From assembly GCA_030826265.1 (NCBI GenBank), contig JAPJOH010000017.1, positions 1 through 32,408 on the forward strand: a DNA stretch of 32,408 nucleotides, in the 5' to 3' direction. The notes under the pieces are model-generated. The model worked only from the letters and a program-made list of their open reading frames with translations, was not told the origin of the DNA and searched no databases. This document shows, in pieces, positions 22,325-32,355 of the stretch (position 1 is the first letter of the stretch; each line of letters starts with the position of its first letter). Source of the DNA: Collinsella aerofaciens. Lineage in GTDB: Bacteria; Actinomycetota; Coriobacteriia; Coriobacteriales; Coriobacteriaceae. The translations under genes were made by a program, and so were the position numbers.

Positions 22325-25039
22325 ATGGCAAAAGTCCGTGTGTCCACCCTGGCCAAAGAGTTCGGCATGACCTCCAAGGAACTGATGGGTCATCTCGCCG
22401 ATATGAAGATTCCCGCTAAGTCCGCTTCCTCCACCTTGGAGGACGCCTATGTCGCCATGGTTCGCAAGCAGCTCGCCTCGGTGATTGAGGCCCGCGCTCA
22501 GGAAGTCGAGGCCGCCAAGCAGGCCGAGGAGCAGGCAGCTGCCGCCGAGGAGGCCGCACGCGCTGCCGAGGCCGAGCGCGAGCGCATCGCCGCCGAGAAG
22601 GCCCGCGAGGAGGAGCGCCGCCAGTTTGCCGCAGCCCAGGCTGCCGAGGAGGCTGCCCGCGCCGAGGCCGAGGCCAAGAAGAAGGCCGAGCAGGAGCGTC
22701 TTGCCCGCGAGAAGGAGGAGGCTGCCCGCGAGGCCCAGCGCCGCGCCGTTCCCGCTTCCGACTCCGGTTCGCGCTTCCGTTCGCTGCTCGACCAGATCGC
22801 CGCACAGGAGACCGTGCTCAAGGAGAAGAAGGACGCTGAGGACAAGGCCAAGGCCGAGCGCGCCGCCGAGCGCGGTAACCGTCGTGGCGGCAACAGCGAC
22901 CGCCGCGGTGGCCGTCGTAACGATCGCAACGCCTCCGACAACAACTCCGAGCGCAACGCTTCCGAGAGCCGTCCGCACAGCCATCGTACCAACGCCAGCA
23001 ACAACGTCGCTGCCGGCATGGATTTCCCCAACCCCGATAAGCAGGGCAAGGGCAAGAAGCGCAAGGGCGGTCACAACAACGAAGAGGACCACTACAGCCG
23101 CATGGCTCGCGAGGCCGAGGAGTACAGCCGAGAGAAGGTGCTCGAGGAGGCTCGCGCCGCCGTCGAGGAGGCCTCTCGCGAGTCCACCGGTCGCCGCAAG
23201 AAGCGCAAGGAGAAGCGCGAGCGCGAGGCTGCCAAGGCTCAGGAGGAGCGCAAGATAGAGGAGGCGCTGGCTCAGGGCGTGAACCCCGAGGACCTCGACG
23301 CCATCAAGGTCTCCCAGGGCGTTACCGTCCAGGAGCTTGCCGAGGCGCTCGACGTTCCGGCCAACGACATCATCAAGCGCCTTTTCCTGCTGGGTACGCC
23401 GCTCACCATGACGCAGTCCATGTCCGACGACCTCGTCGAGCTCGTTGCCGACGACTTGGGCCGCCAGATCAAGATCATCACCCCCGAGGAGGAGAACACC
23501 TTCTCGTTCTACGACGATCCCGCCGACCTTAAGCCGCGCGCCCCGGTCGTCACCGTCATGGGCCACGTCGACCACGGCAAGACGTCGCTGCTCGACGCCA
23601 TCCGTCACACCGGCGTTGCTGCCGGCGAGGCGGGCGGCATTACGCAGGCCATCGGCGCTTCGCAGGTCATGATCAACGACCGTAAGATCACCTTCATCGA
23701 TACCCCGGGTCACGCTACCTTTACGGCCATGCGTGCCCGTGGCGCCAAGGTGACCGACATCGTCATCCTGATCGTCGCCGCCGACGACGGCGTCATGCCC
23801 CAGACGGTCGAGTCGATCAACCACGCCAAGGCCGCCGGCGTACCCATCGTCGTTGCCGTCAACAAGATCGATAAGCCGGGCGCCAACCCCGATCGCGTGC
23901 GCCAGGAGCTCACCGAGTACGGCGTCATCCCCGAGGAGTGGGGCGGACAGAACATGTTCGTCAACATCTCGGCTAAGCAGAAGATCGGTATCGACGACCT
24001 TCTGGAGACTGTGCTGCTCCAGGCCGACGTGCTCGAGCTCAAGGCCAACCCAGACACCTTTGCCTCCGGCAACGTCCTCGAGGCCAAGCTCGACAAGGGC
24101 CGCGGCTCGGTCGCTACCGTGCTCGTGACCCGCGGTACCTTGCACGTGGGCGATACGCTGGTCGCCGGCCTTACCTACGGCCGCGTCCGCGCCATGCTCG
24201 ACCCCAAGGGTCGCGCCGTCACCGAGGCCGGTCCCTCCGACGCCGTCGAGATCCTGGGCCTGCAGTCCGTGCCCAACGCCGGTGACGAGTTCCGCGTGTT
24301 CGAGGACGAGCGCGAGGCTCGTGCCCTGGCCGACGAGCGTTCGCTCAAGGCCCGCATCGAGGAGCAGAGCCGCGTGAAGCACGTCACGCTCGAGAACCTC
24401 TTCGAGACCATTGCCGACGCCGAGGTCAAGGAGCTCAACCTGATCATCAAGGCCGACGTCCAAGGTTCCATCGAGGCCCTTCAGGACTCGCTCGACAAGA
24501 TGGATCAGTCCGAGGTTCGCATCAACACGATCCACTCCGCCGTCGGCGCCATTAACGAGACCGACGTTGTCCTGGCCGACGCCTCCAACGCCATCATCAT
24601 CGGCTTTGGCGTCCGTCCTGACGGTAAGGCCCGCTCCGCCGCCGAGCGCGAGGGTGTCGAGATCCGTTGCTACGACGTCATCTATAAGTGCCTCGAGGAG
24701 CTCGACGCCGCCCGTATCGGCATGCTCAAGCCCACCGAGGTCGAGGTCGCCACGGGTACCGCGACCGTCCTGGACACCTTCAAGGTGCCCAAAGTCGGTA
24801 TCGCCGCCGGTGTCCGCGTCGAAGAGGGCGAGATCGCCGCGACCGATTCCGTGCGCCTGGTGCGCGACGGCATCGTGGTCTTCAACGGCAAGATCGCCTC
24901 GATGCGCCACTACAAGGACGAGGCCAAGAGCCTCAAGAGCGGTTCCGAGGGCGGCATTGGCTTGGAGAACTTCCAGGACATCAAGCCCGGCGACCAGATC
25001 GAGGGTTACCGCATCGACCAGGTTGCCCGTACCGAGTAG
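22325..25039 (+). CDS. infB: Translation initiation factor IF-2
   Basis: A 904-aa GTPase that places initiator tRNA on the 30S subunit. ATG 22325 follows GAAAGGGTAGGTG. An IF2_N domain (RVSTLAKEFGMTSKELMGHL, residues about 4-55) is followed by a long low-complexity Ala/Glu/Arg coiled coil (about 60-155) and a basic Arg/Asn/Gly-rich stretch (about 185-250), then a second IF2_N-type domain (about 325-380). The G domain has GHVDHGKT at 413-420, DTPGH at 459-463 and NKID at 513-516. Domains II-IV complete the C-terminus. The expanded N-terminal part is common in high-GC Gram-positive bacteria. Confidence 0.97.
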   Translation: MAKVRVSTLAKEFGMTSKELMGHLADMKIPAKSASSTLEDAYVAMVRKQLASVIEARAQEVEAAKQAEEQAAAAEEAARAAEAERERIAAEKAREEERRQFAAAQAAEEAARAEAEAKKKAEQERLAREKEEAAREAQRRAVPASDSGSRFRSLLDQIAAQETVLKEKKDAEDKAKAERAAERGNRRGGNSDRRGGRRNDRNASDNNSERNASESRPHSHRTNASNNVAAGMDFPNPDKQGKGKKRKGGHNNEEDHYSRMAREAEEYSREKVLEEARAAVEEASRESTGRRKKRKEKREREAAKAQEERKIEEALAQGVNPEDLDAIKVSQGVTVQELAEALDVPANDIIKRLFLLGTPLTMTQSMSDDLVELVADDLGRQIKIITPEEENTFSFYDDPADLKPRAPVVTVMGHVDHGKTSLLDAIRHTGVAAGEAGGITQAIGASQVMINDRKITFIDTPGHATFTAMRARGAKVTDIVILIVAADDGVMPQTVESINHAKAAGVPIVVAVNKIDKPGANPDRVRQELTEYGVIPEEWGGQNMFVNISAKQKIGIDDLLETVLLQADVLELKANPDTFASGNVLEAKLDKGRGSVATVLVTRGTLHVGDTLVAGLTYGRVRAMLDPKGRAVTEAGPSDAVEILGLQSVPNAGDEFRVFEDEREARALADERSLKARIEEQSRVKHVTLENLFETIADAEVKELNLIIKADVQGSIEALQDSLDKMDQSEVRINTIHSAVGAINETDVVLADASNAIIIGFGVRPDGKARSAAEREGVEIRCYDVIYKCLEELDAARIGMLKPTEVEVATGTATVLDTFKVPKVGIAAGVRVEEGEIAATDSVRLVRDGIVVFNGKIASMRHYKDEAKSLKSGSEGGIGLENFQDIKPGDQIEGYRIDQVARTE

Positions 25040-25050
25040 GGGGTAGCGCT

Positions 25051-25461
25051 ATGAAGCAAACGCAGGCAACCCGCCGTCTGGGCGAGCAGCTTCGCGAGAA
25101 GCTTGGTTATATCCTGCTCTTTGAGGTTTCCGATCCGCGTCTCGACCTGGTTACTTTGACCGCGGTCGAGGTCGCGGTGGACCGTTCGTTCGCGCGCGTG
25201 TACGTGTCGTGCGATGCGAGTCGCTACGATGAGGTCATGGAGGCGCTCGCAAGCGCCAAGGGCCGTATTCGCAGCCTGTTGGCTCGCTCGCTCGATTGGC
25301 GTGTCACGCCCGAGCTCGATTTTCGCATCGATCGCTCGACCGATGAGGCCGAGCGCATCACGCGTGCGCTGGAAAACGTTCCCGCCACGCTTGCGATCGA
25401 AAAGGACGAGGACGGCTATCCGATAGCGGATGCCGCCCAGGAGGCAGCTTTAGATGACTAA
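25051..25461 (+). CDS. rbfA: Ribosome-binding factor A
   Basis: A 136-aa single KH-like domain protein that binds the 30S subunit and aids 16S rRNA 5'-end processing. ATG 25051 follows GTAGGGGGTAGC. Family signatures include RLGEQLREKLGYILLFEVSDPRL and the VYVSCD strand, then the usual RITRALENVP end. It lies 11 bases after infB and overlaps the next gene by eight bases. Length is typical. Confidence 0.93.
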   Translation: MKQTQATRRLGEQLREKLGYILLFEVSDPRLDLVTLTAVEVAVDRSFARVYVSCDASRYDEVMEALASAKGRIRSLLARSLDWRVTPELDFRIDRSTDEAERITRALENVPATLAIEKDEDGYPIADAAQEAALDD

Positions 25462-26497
25462 TTCCGCCGACCTCGCCTCGTGCGAGTCTGCAGATATTCA
25501 GCGACGCACCCTCGAACTCATCGAGGGTGCGTCCTCCATTGCGATTTCGGGGCACACTTCTCCCGACGGCGACGCCCTGGGCTCTGTGCTGGGTCTGGGT
25601 CTCTCGCTTATGAAGTTTTTCCCCAACAAGGACATTGCGCTGCTGCTGGCAGACGATGACCCGGTTCCGCGCATCTACCGCTTTATGGAAGGATCCGATC
25701 GCCTGGTGCCGGCATCTGCGTACACCGGCAATCCTGACCTTTTCATCTCGGTGGACGTACCGGTCGTCGAGCGTCTCAACAACTCGGTCGAGGTGCTTCG
25801 TCGCTCCAAGCATGTGGTGTGTTTCGACCACCATCCGGCGCGCGAGGAGTTTGCCGAGCTCAGTCTGAGGCGCGTTGAAGCTGCAGCCTGCGCCATGATC
25901 ATTGACCGTTTCTTGGACAATTGTGGCATTGTCGCACGTGATGGCGTCGCGACTTGCTTGCTGTGCGGCTTGGTTACCGATACCGGCCGTTTTCAGTACC
26001 AAAACGCCGATGCCGCCGCGTTCCATGCGGCCTCGCGTCTGGTTGCCCACGGTGCCGATCCGGCGCGCGTTGCGCTCGAGGTATACCAGAGCATGCGCGT
26101 TGAGTTTTTGCACCTCAAGTCCATCGTTATGGGCCGCATCAAGACGGTGGCCCACGGGCGCGTTGCGTATAGCTATGCGTACCAGAGCGACCTTGAGGCT
26201 TGCGGTGTCACCTCGGATGAGTGCGACGGCCTGGTTGACGTGGTGCGCTCGGTGATGGGCGTCGAGGTCTGCCTGTTCCTGAAGGGTATCGAGGGCGATA
26301 CCAAGGTGCGCGGCAACCTGCGCTCCAAGGGCGACCTCAACGTGTCCGAGATCGCTGCTGCTTTTGGCGGAGGCGGACATCCCGCTGCCGCCGGTTTCTC
26401 CAACAACGGAACGATTCTCGAGACGCTCACCGTGGCACTTCCCATGCTGGCCGAACTGGTAGGGGAGGATCCCGCTTCGGTGACCGTCGAGCTTTAA
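25454..26497 (+). CDS. nrnA: DHH/DHHA1 nanoRNase/pAp phosphatase
   Basis: A 347-aa phosphoesterase of the DHH superfamily. The first metal motif is HTSPDGD (His34 to Asp40), the DHH triad is Asp125-His126-His127 (FDHHPARE), and the DHHA1 substrate-binding domain ends with GGGGHPAAAGF. These are the features of NrnA, which degrades 2-5-nt RNA and removes the 3'-phosphate from pAp. c-di-AMP linear products (pApA) are also cleaved by relatives. Its place between rbfA and truB is conserved in Gram-positive genomes. It starts inside rbfA and so is translationally coupled to it. Confidence 0.9.
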   Translation: MTNSADLASCESADIQRRTLELIEGASSIAISGHTSPDGDALGSVLGLGLSLMKFFPNKDIALLLADDDPVPRIYRFMEGSDRLVPASAYTGNPDLFISVDVPVVERLNNSVEVLRRSKHVVCFDHHPAREEFAELSLRRVEAAACAMIIDRFLDNCGIVARDGVATCLLCGLVTDTGRFQYQNADAAAFHAASRLVAHGADPARVALEVYQSMRVEFLHLKSIVMGRIKTVAHGRVAYSYAYQSDLEACGVTSDECDGLVDVVRSVMGVEVCLFLKGIEGDTKVRGNLRSKGDLNVSEIAAAFGGGGHPAAAGFSNNGTILETLTVALPMLAELVGEDPASVTVEL

Positions 26498-26512
26498 CTT
26501 TTTGGATGGTAC

Positions 26513-27445
26513 ATGGCTCGTCGAACGCCTTCTCAATTGAATATGCTGCTCGCCGTCGATAAGCCGGTGGGCTGCACGTCCCATGACGTGGTCTCGCAAT
26601 GCCGACGCGCCCTCCATGAGCGGCGTGTCGGCCATGCCGGTACGCTCGACCCCATGGCATCGGGTGTCATGGTTGTGGGCGTGGGTCAGGCCACCCGTTT
26701 GCTGGGTATGCTCACGCTCGATACGAAAAACTACGTCGCCGACATTTCGTTTGGCGCCGAGACCAATACCGATGATGCGGAGGGCGAGGCGGTCCGCACA
26801 GTGGCTGTTGCCGACAAGCTCCGCGATCCTGCCTATGCGCGTGAGCGCTTGGTCGCCATGCTGGGTCCGCAGATGCAGGTGCCGCCGGCGTTTTCGGCTA
26901 TCTCGGTCAATGGCGTTCGCGCCTACAAGTCTGCTCGCGAGGGCAATGCGGTGGACCTACCTCCGCGCCCCGTCGAGGTCTATGCCGCCGACCTGATCGC
27001 CGTGGGAGGCGAAGGTGATACGTGTGTGTGGACCGTGGCGTTCTCAGTGAGCAAGGGTACCTATATCCGTGCGCTCGCTCGCGATTTGGGCCGCGCCTGC
27101 GAGAGCGCCGCGCACATTTCCGCGCTGCGCCGCACGGCCTCCGGTGTTGTTTCCATTGGCGCTTGTCATGCGGTCGAGGAGCTTTCTCCCGAGTCCGCGG
27201 CTGGCTTTGCCCTGGATCCCATTGCGGCCTTGGGCGCCACGCGTGTTGACTTGCCGGGCAATCTTGCCGACGACCTGCTCTGCGGCCGACGCATTCCCGT
27301 TGAGCGTGCGCTTGCCGATTTCGATTCCGCGAAGGCGCCTTTTGCGTTGGTGCTCGATGGGGGACTCAAGGCGCTCGCTCGCATTGAGGGCGGCCGCTTT
27401 GTCATGGAGCACGTGTTTCCGCAGGCAATCGGCGGTGTTCGATGA
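26513..27445 (+). CDS. truB: tRNA pseudouridine(55) synthase TruB
   Basis: A 310-aa enzyme that makes pseudouridine-55 in the T loop of tRNAs. The catalytic Asp46 lies in GHAGTLDPMASG. Other family motifs visible are DKPVGCTSHDVV near the start and YKSAREG in the middle, followed by SKGTYIRALARDLG. A C-terminal TruB_C/PUA-like part is present but short. The gene follows nrnA by 15 bases and overlaps ribF by four bases (ATGATG region), the usual truB-ribF coupling. Confidence 0.94.
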   Translation: MARRTPSQLNMLLAVDKPVGCTSHDVVSQCRRALHERRVGHAGTLDPMASGVMVVGVGQATRLLGMLTLDTKNYVADISFGAETNTDDAEGEAVRTVAVADKLRDPAYARERLVAMLGPQMQVPPAFSAISVNGVRAYKSAREGNAVDLPPRPVEVYAADLIAVGGEGDTCVWTVAFSVSKGTYIRALARDLGRACESAAHISALRRTASGVVSIGACHAVEELSPESAAGFALDPIAALGATRVDLPGNLADDLLCGRRIPVERALADFDSAKAPFALVLDGGLKALARIEGGRFVMEHVFPQAIGGVR

Positions 27446-28449
27446 TGTTGTCCGCTCGCGAGCTCGCGCGTGTCTTTTTCGCGGGCGAGTCGGACGAGGC
27501 TCGCATCGTTACTGCCGATACGTTTGATGAGTGCGAGCACTTGGGTGCCGCCTCCATCGCCATCGGCGTGTTCGACGGCGTTCACCGTGGACACCAGGAA
27601 CTCATCGAAGCGCTTGTCCGTGATGCCCGTGCCCATGGCTGTAAGGCGGTCGTGGTTACCTTCGATCCCGACCCGGACGTTGTGGTGAGCCCTTCGCCCG
27701 CTCAAAAATTGATGACGACGGCCGACCGTCTGCATGCCCTGGCTCAAACCGGGGTCGATGCGGTGGTGGCCGTTCCCTTTACGCCTGAGGTTGCGGCGCT
27801 TGACCATGTTGATTTTCTCTCGCTGGTGTCGCGTCTGGTCGACATTCGCTCGATTCGCGTTGGCAGCGACTTTAGGCTGGGCCGTGGCGGTGCATCTGGT
27901 GTTGCCGAGATGCGCGCCTGGGGTGCCGAGCACGGCGTTGACGTGTATGGTCACGACCTGCTTTGCGAGGGCGGTGAGGCCATTTGCGCCACCCGCATTC
28001 GTCATGAGCTGGGACAGGGCCATGTGGAGCTTGCTGCTGAGTTACTCGGCCGTCCGTATATGGTGCGTGGCGGTGTTATTCGCGGCCGTCACGAGGGTTC
28101 TGGCATGGGCTTTCCCACGGCAAACCTGCAGGTTCCCGACGGTATTCAGGTGCCTGCCGATGGCGTGTATGAGGGTCTGGTGCTGGTCGATGACACCGCG
28201 TGGCCCGCTGCCGTGAACGTCGGACTGCCGCCGACGTATGCCGACGATGTCGCTTCGGCGCATCTCGAGGCTAATTTAATTGGTTATACGGGCGACCTGT
28301 ACGGCGCTTCCGTTTCGCTGGCGTTTACGCGCTGGCTGCGTCCCTCGCGTGTGTTCGATTCGCTGGATGAGTTGATCGCGACCGTCGAGGGTAATATCGA
28401 GGATATTCGTTACAACTTGGGCGATCAGGGGGTGAGCATCCGTGATTAG
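27442..28449 (+). CDS. ribF: Bifunctional riboflavin kinase/FAD synthetase
   Basis: A 335-aa enzyme that phosphorylates riboflavin to FMN and adenylates FMN to FAD. The N-terminal adenylyltransferase part carries GVFDGVHRGHQELI (nucleotide-binding HxGH-type motif, residues about 44-57) and VTFDPDP. The C-terminal flavokinase part carries GSGMGFPTANLQ and the LEANLIGYTGDLYG stretch with the catalytic Glu region. It shares four bases with truB and eight with dnaG. Length and motifs are normal. Confidence 0.94.
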   Translation: MMLSARELARVFFAGESDEARIVTADTFDECEHLGAASIAIGVFDGVHRGHQELIEALVRDARAHGCKAVVVTFDPDPDVVVSPSPAQKLMTTADRLHALAQTGVDAVVAVPFTPEVAALDHVDFLSLVSRLVDIRSIRVGSDFRLGRGGASGVAEMRAWGAEHGVDVYGHDLLCEGGEAICATRIRHELGQGHVELAAELLGRPYMVRGGVIRGRHEGSGMGFPTANLQVPDGIQVPADGVYEGLVLVDDTAWPAAVNVGLPPTYADDVASAHLEANLIGYTGDLYGASVSLAFTRWLRPSRVFDSLDELIATVEGNIEDIRYNLGDQGVSIRD

Positions 28450-30550
28450 CGATGAGGAAAAAGACCAGGTACGCGCTGCGTCTGACCTGGTTGCCATCGT
28501 GCAGGAAACGGTCGAGCTCAAGCCTCGCGGCCATGAGTTTTGGGGATGCTGCCCCTTCCATGGCGAGAAGACGCCGTCCTTCCACATTATCCCCGCCACG
28601 CAGGTGTGGCATTGCTTTGGTTGCGGCGAGGGTGGCGACGTTTTCACGTATATCATGAAGCGCGAGAACCTGAGCTTTCCCGAGTCAATCCGTTACTTGG
28701 CCGATCGCGCGGGTATTGAGCTACATGACACCGGAGATCGCCGCGAGCGCGGCACCAAGCGTGCCCGCATCTACGATCTGTGCGCCGAGACCGCCCAGTT
28801 CTACCACACCATGCTCATGCGCGGTAAGGACGGCCGTCCGCGCGAGTACTTTGCCAGCCGCGGCATGGGCGGCGACGTCTGCCGCCGCTACTGCCTGGGC
28901 TTTGCACCGGGCCGTAACGCGCTGGTGTCGCACCTGTCCCAGGCGGGTTTTACCCCGCAGGAGATGATCGACGCCAACGTTGCCGTGAGTCGCGGGCGCG
29001 GGCAGCTTGCCGACCGCTTTTACGACCGCGTGATGTTCCCCATCTTTGACGAGCAGGGTCACAACATTGCCTTTGGCGGTCGCATTATGGGCGACGGCCA
29101 GCCTAAGTATCTCAACACCGCCGAGACGAGCGTGTTTCATAAAAAGCGAAACCTCTACGGCTTTAATTGGGCCAAGGAGTTTATCGTCGCGCAGGATACC
29201 GCCATCGTGGTAGAGGGCTATACCGATTGCATCGCCTGCTGGGAGGCGGGGATTAAAAACGTTGTCGCCACGCTGGGCACCGCCCTCACGGAGCATCACG
29301 TCAAGACGCTCACTCGCTTTGCCAAGCGCATCGTGTATATGTTCGACGGCGATGCAGCGGGCCAGAAGGCCGCCCGTCGCGCGATTCAGTTTATCGAGCA
29401 GGATTCCATGGACCTGCGCTGCGTGGTGCTCCCCGACGGCAACGACCCCATGGAGTTCATCACCGCACATGGTGGCGAGGCACTGCAGACGCGCATCGAC
29501 GCTGCCGAGCCGCTTATGGACTTTGTTTACCGTTCGCTGCAGGAGTCGAGTGACATCACCACGCCGGGCGGTCGCGCTAAGGCGCTGGAAGATGCGCTGA
29601 CGCTTATCTATCCGTTGCGCAACAGCTATATGATCGACACGTACTTTATCCAGATTGCCGATCTGCTGGGTTTGGATCTGGAGACGGTGCGCGCGAGCTC
29701 GGGTCGTGTGTTTCGCGATGTCGCCAAGCGCGAGGATGCGGAACGACGTCGTGAGCAGAACTATGAGCGCCAGCGGGCACAGACTGAGCGGTCCGGTAGC
29801 GCGGGCGGTCGGGCGTCGGGTTCTCGCGATGCCGGTCGCGGTGCTTGGGCATCGGGCGCGACGCCGCCGGTGTCCGCGCCGGTCGAAGAAGAGCCGTACG
29901 ACTACGTCCCGCTCGATGCCTACGGCGCCGCGCCCGTGGAGGTCGTCGACGACCTGCCGCCGATCGATGTGCCTGATGGTATGGGCGCTGTGCTTGTGGC
30001 TGACGGTTCGGGCGCACCGGCTGCGGCGGCGCCGATGGTTCTTACCGATCTTGAACGCAAGTCCTTGGCAGGGGAGCGCGAGCTGTTGACGATGCTCACG
30101 AGCTACCCCGACCTGTTCCGCACGTATGCCGACCGCATCTGCTCCATCGAGTGGGTTGACCCGCGTCACGAGTCCATTGCATGGGCCGTTCTGGCAACGC
30201 CGCCGGGAACCGATCCTGCAGCCTGCATGGATGCGGCGCGCTCAGTGTGTCCCGATGCGGCAACGCTTGTGAGTGCCGGGCGCATCTCCGCGACGAGCAA
30301 GCACCCCACCGAGACGAACATCGTGTTTATGCTTGATACGCTTGAGCTCTACACCATCAAGCGTCGCATGCGTGCCGCACAGGCCAAGCTGCGCCAGGAC
30401 CGTTCACTCGATGATGAGGCCCGTCGCGCGCTGACCGTGCAGGCCGCGCAGGATTCGCAACGTCAACGCGAACTGCAAAAGTCGATCGGCGGCGTGGCGG
30501 ACCCGTTCCGTTTGATCGGCCTGGAGGCCGCGGGCACCGAACAAGCCTAG
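28442..30550 (+). CDS. dnaG: DNA primase
   Basis: A 702-aa primase that makes RNA primers for replication. The start is GTG 28442 with CAGGGGGTGAG upstream, inside the end of ribF. The N-terminal zinc domain uses Cys37, His40, Cys58 and Cys61 (CPFHGEKTPSF, HCFGCGEGGD). The Toprim catalytic core has Glu258 (VVEGYTDCI) and Asp302/Asp304 (FDGDAAGQKA). From about residue 425 to 535 there is an Arg-rich then Pro/Ala/Val-rich linker that is longer than usual, followed by the C-terminal helicase-interaction domain (about 545-700). Neighbouring rpoD downstream recalls the classical macromolecular synthesis operon, without rpsU. Confidence 0.96.
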   Translation: MISDEEKDQVRAASDLVAIVQETVELKPRGHEFWGCCPFHGEKTPSFHIIPATQVWHCFGCGEGGDVFTYIMKRENLSFPESIRYLADRAGIELHDTGDRRERGTKRARIYDLCAETAQFYHTMLMRGKDGRPREYFASRGMGGDVCRRYCLGFAPGRNALVSHLSQAGFTPQEMIDANVAVSRGRGQLADRFYDRVMFPIFDEQGHNIAFGGRIMGDGQPKYLNTAETSVFHKKRNLYGFNWAKEFIVAQDTAIVVEGYTDCIACWEAGIKNVVATLGTALTEHHVKTLTRFAKRIVYMFDGDAAGQKAARRAIQFIEQDSMDLRCVVLPDGNDPMEFITAHGGEALQTRIDAAEPLMDFVYRSLQESSDITTPGGRAKALEDALTLIYPLRNSYMIDTYFIQIADLLGLDLETVRASSGRVFRDVAKREDAERRREQNYERQRAQTERSGSAGGRASGSRDAGRGAWASGATPPVSAPVEEEPYDYVPLDAYGAAPVEVVDDLPPIDVPDGMGAVLVADGSGAPAAAAPMVLTDLERKSLAGERELLTMLTSYPDLFRTYADRICSIEWVDPRHESIAWAVLATPPGTDPAACMDAARSVCPDAATLVSAGRISATSKHPTETNIVFMLDTLELYTIKRRMRAAQAKLRQDRSLDDEARRALTVQAAQDSQRQRELQKSIGGVADPFRLIGLEAAGTEQA

Positions 30551-30596
30551 ATGTTGTGGTCAACCAGCGTATTCTCGCCTATATCCAGTCTTCTTT

Positions 30597-30628
30597 TTGG
30601 GTATAGACGTCAATGTGTGTGCTAAAGT
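30597..30628 (+). promoter_or_regulatory. Candidate rpoD promoter
   Basis: TGCTAAAGT at 30620-30628 is an extended -10 element (TGN plus TAAAGT) 33 bases before the rpoD start. TTGGGT at 30597-30602 could be a -35 but its spacing is 20 bases. It suggests that rpoD has its own promoter in addition to read-through from dnaG. Confidence 0.38.
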
Positions 30629-30660
30629 ATTGAGTCCTGTGGACTATGAAGGGAGAATCT

Positions 30661-32016
<1,356 letters not shown>

Positions 32017-32026
32017 TCAAGCAAGA

Positions 32027-32060
32027 AGCGCCCTCAAGCACATCTGCTTGGGGGCGCTTT
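32027..32060 (+). terminator. rpoD terminator
   Basis: AGCGCCCTCAAGCA (32027-32040) pairs with TGCTTGGGGGCGCT (32045-32058, one G-U) around CATC, ten bases after the rpoD stop. The T-run is short (TTT, then CAT), but the 14-bp stem is very stable. Confidence 0.78.
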
Positions 32061-32070
32061 CATGTAGTCG

Positions 32071-32167
32071 TTGGGGACGTTCTTGAATGACTAGTCGTTT
32101 AAGAACGTCCCCAATGACTAGGTCCTTGAATGACTAGTCGTTTAAGAACGTCCCCAATGATTAGGTC
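32071..32167. repeat. Palindromic element with a 43-bp tandem duplication
   Basis: TTGGGGACGTTCTT (32071-32084) pairs with AAGAACGTCCCCAA (32101-32114), and the inner bases pair almost completely around CTAG, giving a roughly 20-bp stem. The right-hand part, 32082-32124, is repeated immediately as 32125-32167 with one difference (C to T) in 43 bases. It lies between the rpoD terminator and the tRNA promoter and contains no ORF. It looks like a dispersed intergenic repeat that has duplicated in place. Confidence 0.8.
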
Positions 32168-32189
32168 GGAAAATTTCTTAAAAAAGTTC

Positions 32190-32217
32190 TTGCCCTGAGC
32201 TGATTCGTCCGTATAAT
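32190..32217 (+). promoter_or_regulatory. Promoter of the tRNA-Asn genes
   Basis: TTGCCC (32190-32195) and a perfect TATAAT (32212-32217) are 16 bases apart, preceded by an A/T-rich stretch that could act as an UP element. The predicted start near 32224 is about 24 bases before the first tRNA. Confidence 0.75.
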
Positions 32218-32247
32218 AAACTTCGTTGCTTGAGAGCACGCACCTAT

Positions 32248-32322
32248 TCCTCGGTAGCTCAATGGTAGAGCACGCGGCTGTTAACCGCGCTGTTGTAGGT
32301 TCGAGTCCTACCCGGGGAGCCA
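32248..32322 (+). tRNA. tRNA-Asn (anticodon GTT)
   Basis: A full cloverleaf can be drawn: acceptor TCCTCGG with CCGGGGA (one G-U), D stem GCTC/GAGC, anticodon stem CGCGG/CCGCG with loop CTGTTAA giving anticodon GTT at 32280-32282, T stem GTAGG/CCTAC with loop TTCGAGT, discriminator G. The CCA end is encoded (32320-32322). Confidence 0.96.
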
Positions 32323-32355
32323 GAATTTTCCAGCCCTTTCTGTTGGGCTTTAAAT

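Noticed and set aside
22286..24910. 874-aa open frame on the minus strand opposite infB
   Set aside because: Leu/Gly/Val/Asp-repetitive translation typical of the reverse of a biased GC-rich gene; IF-2 motifs on the plus strand are complete.
30646..30660. ATG at 30646 as the rpoD start
   Set aside because: No ribosome binding site before it, while AGGGAG is correctly placed for the GTG at 30661.
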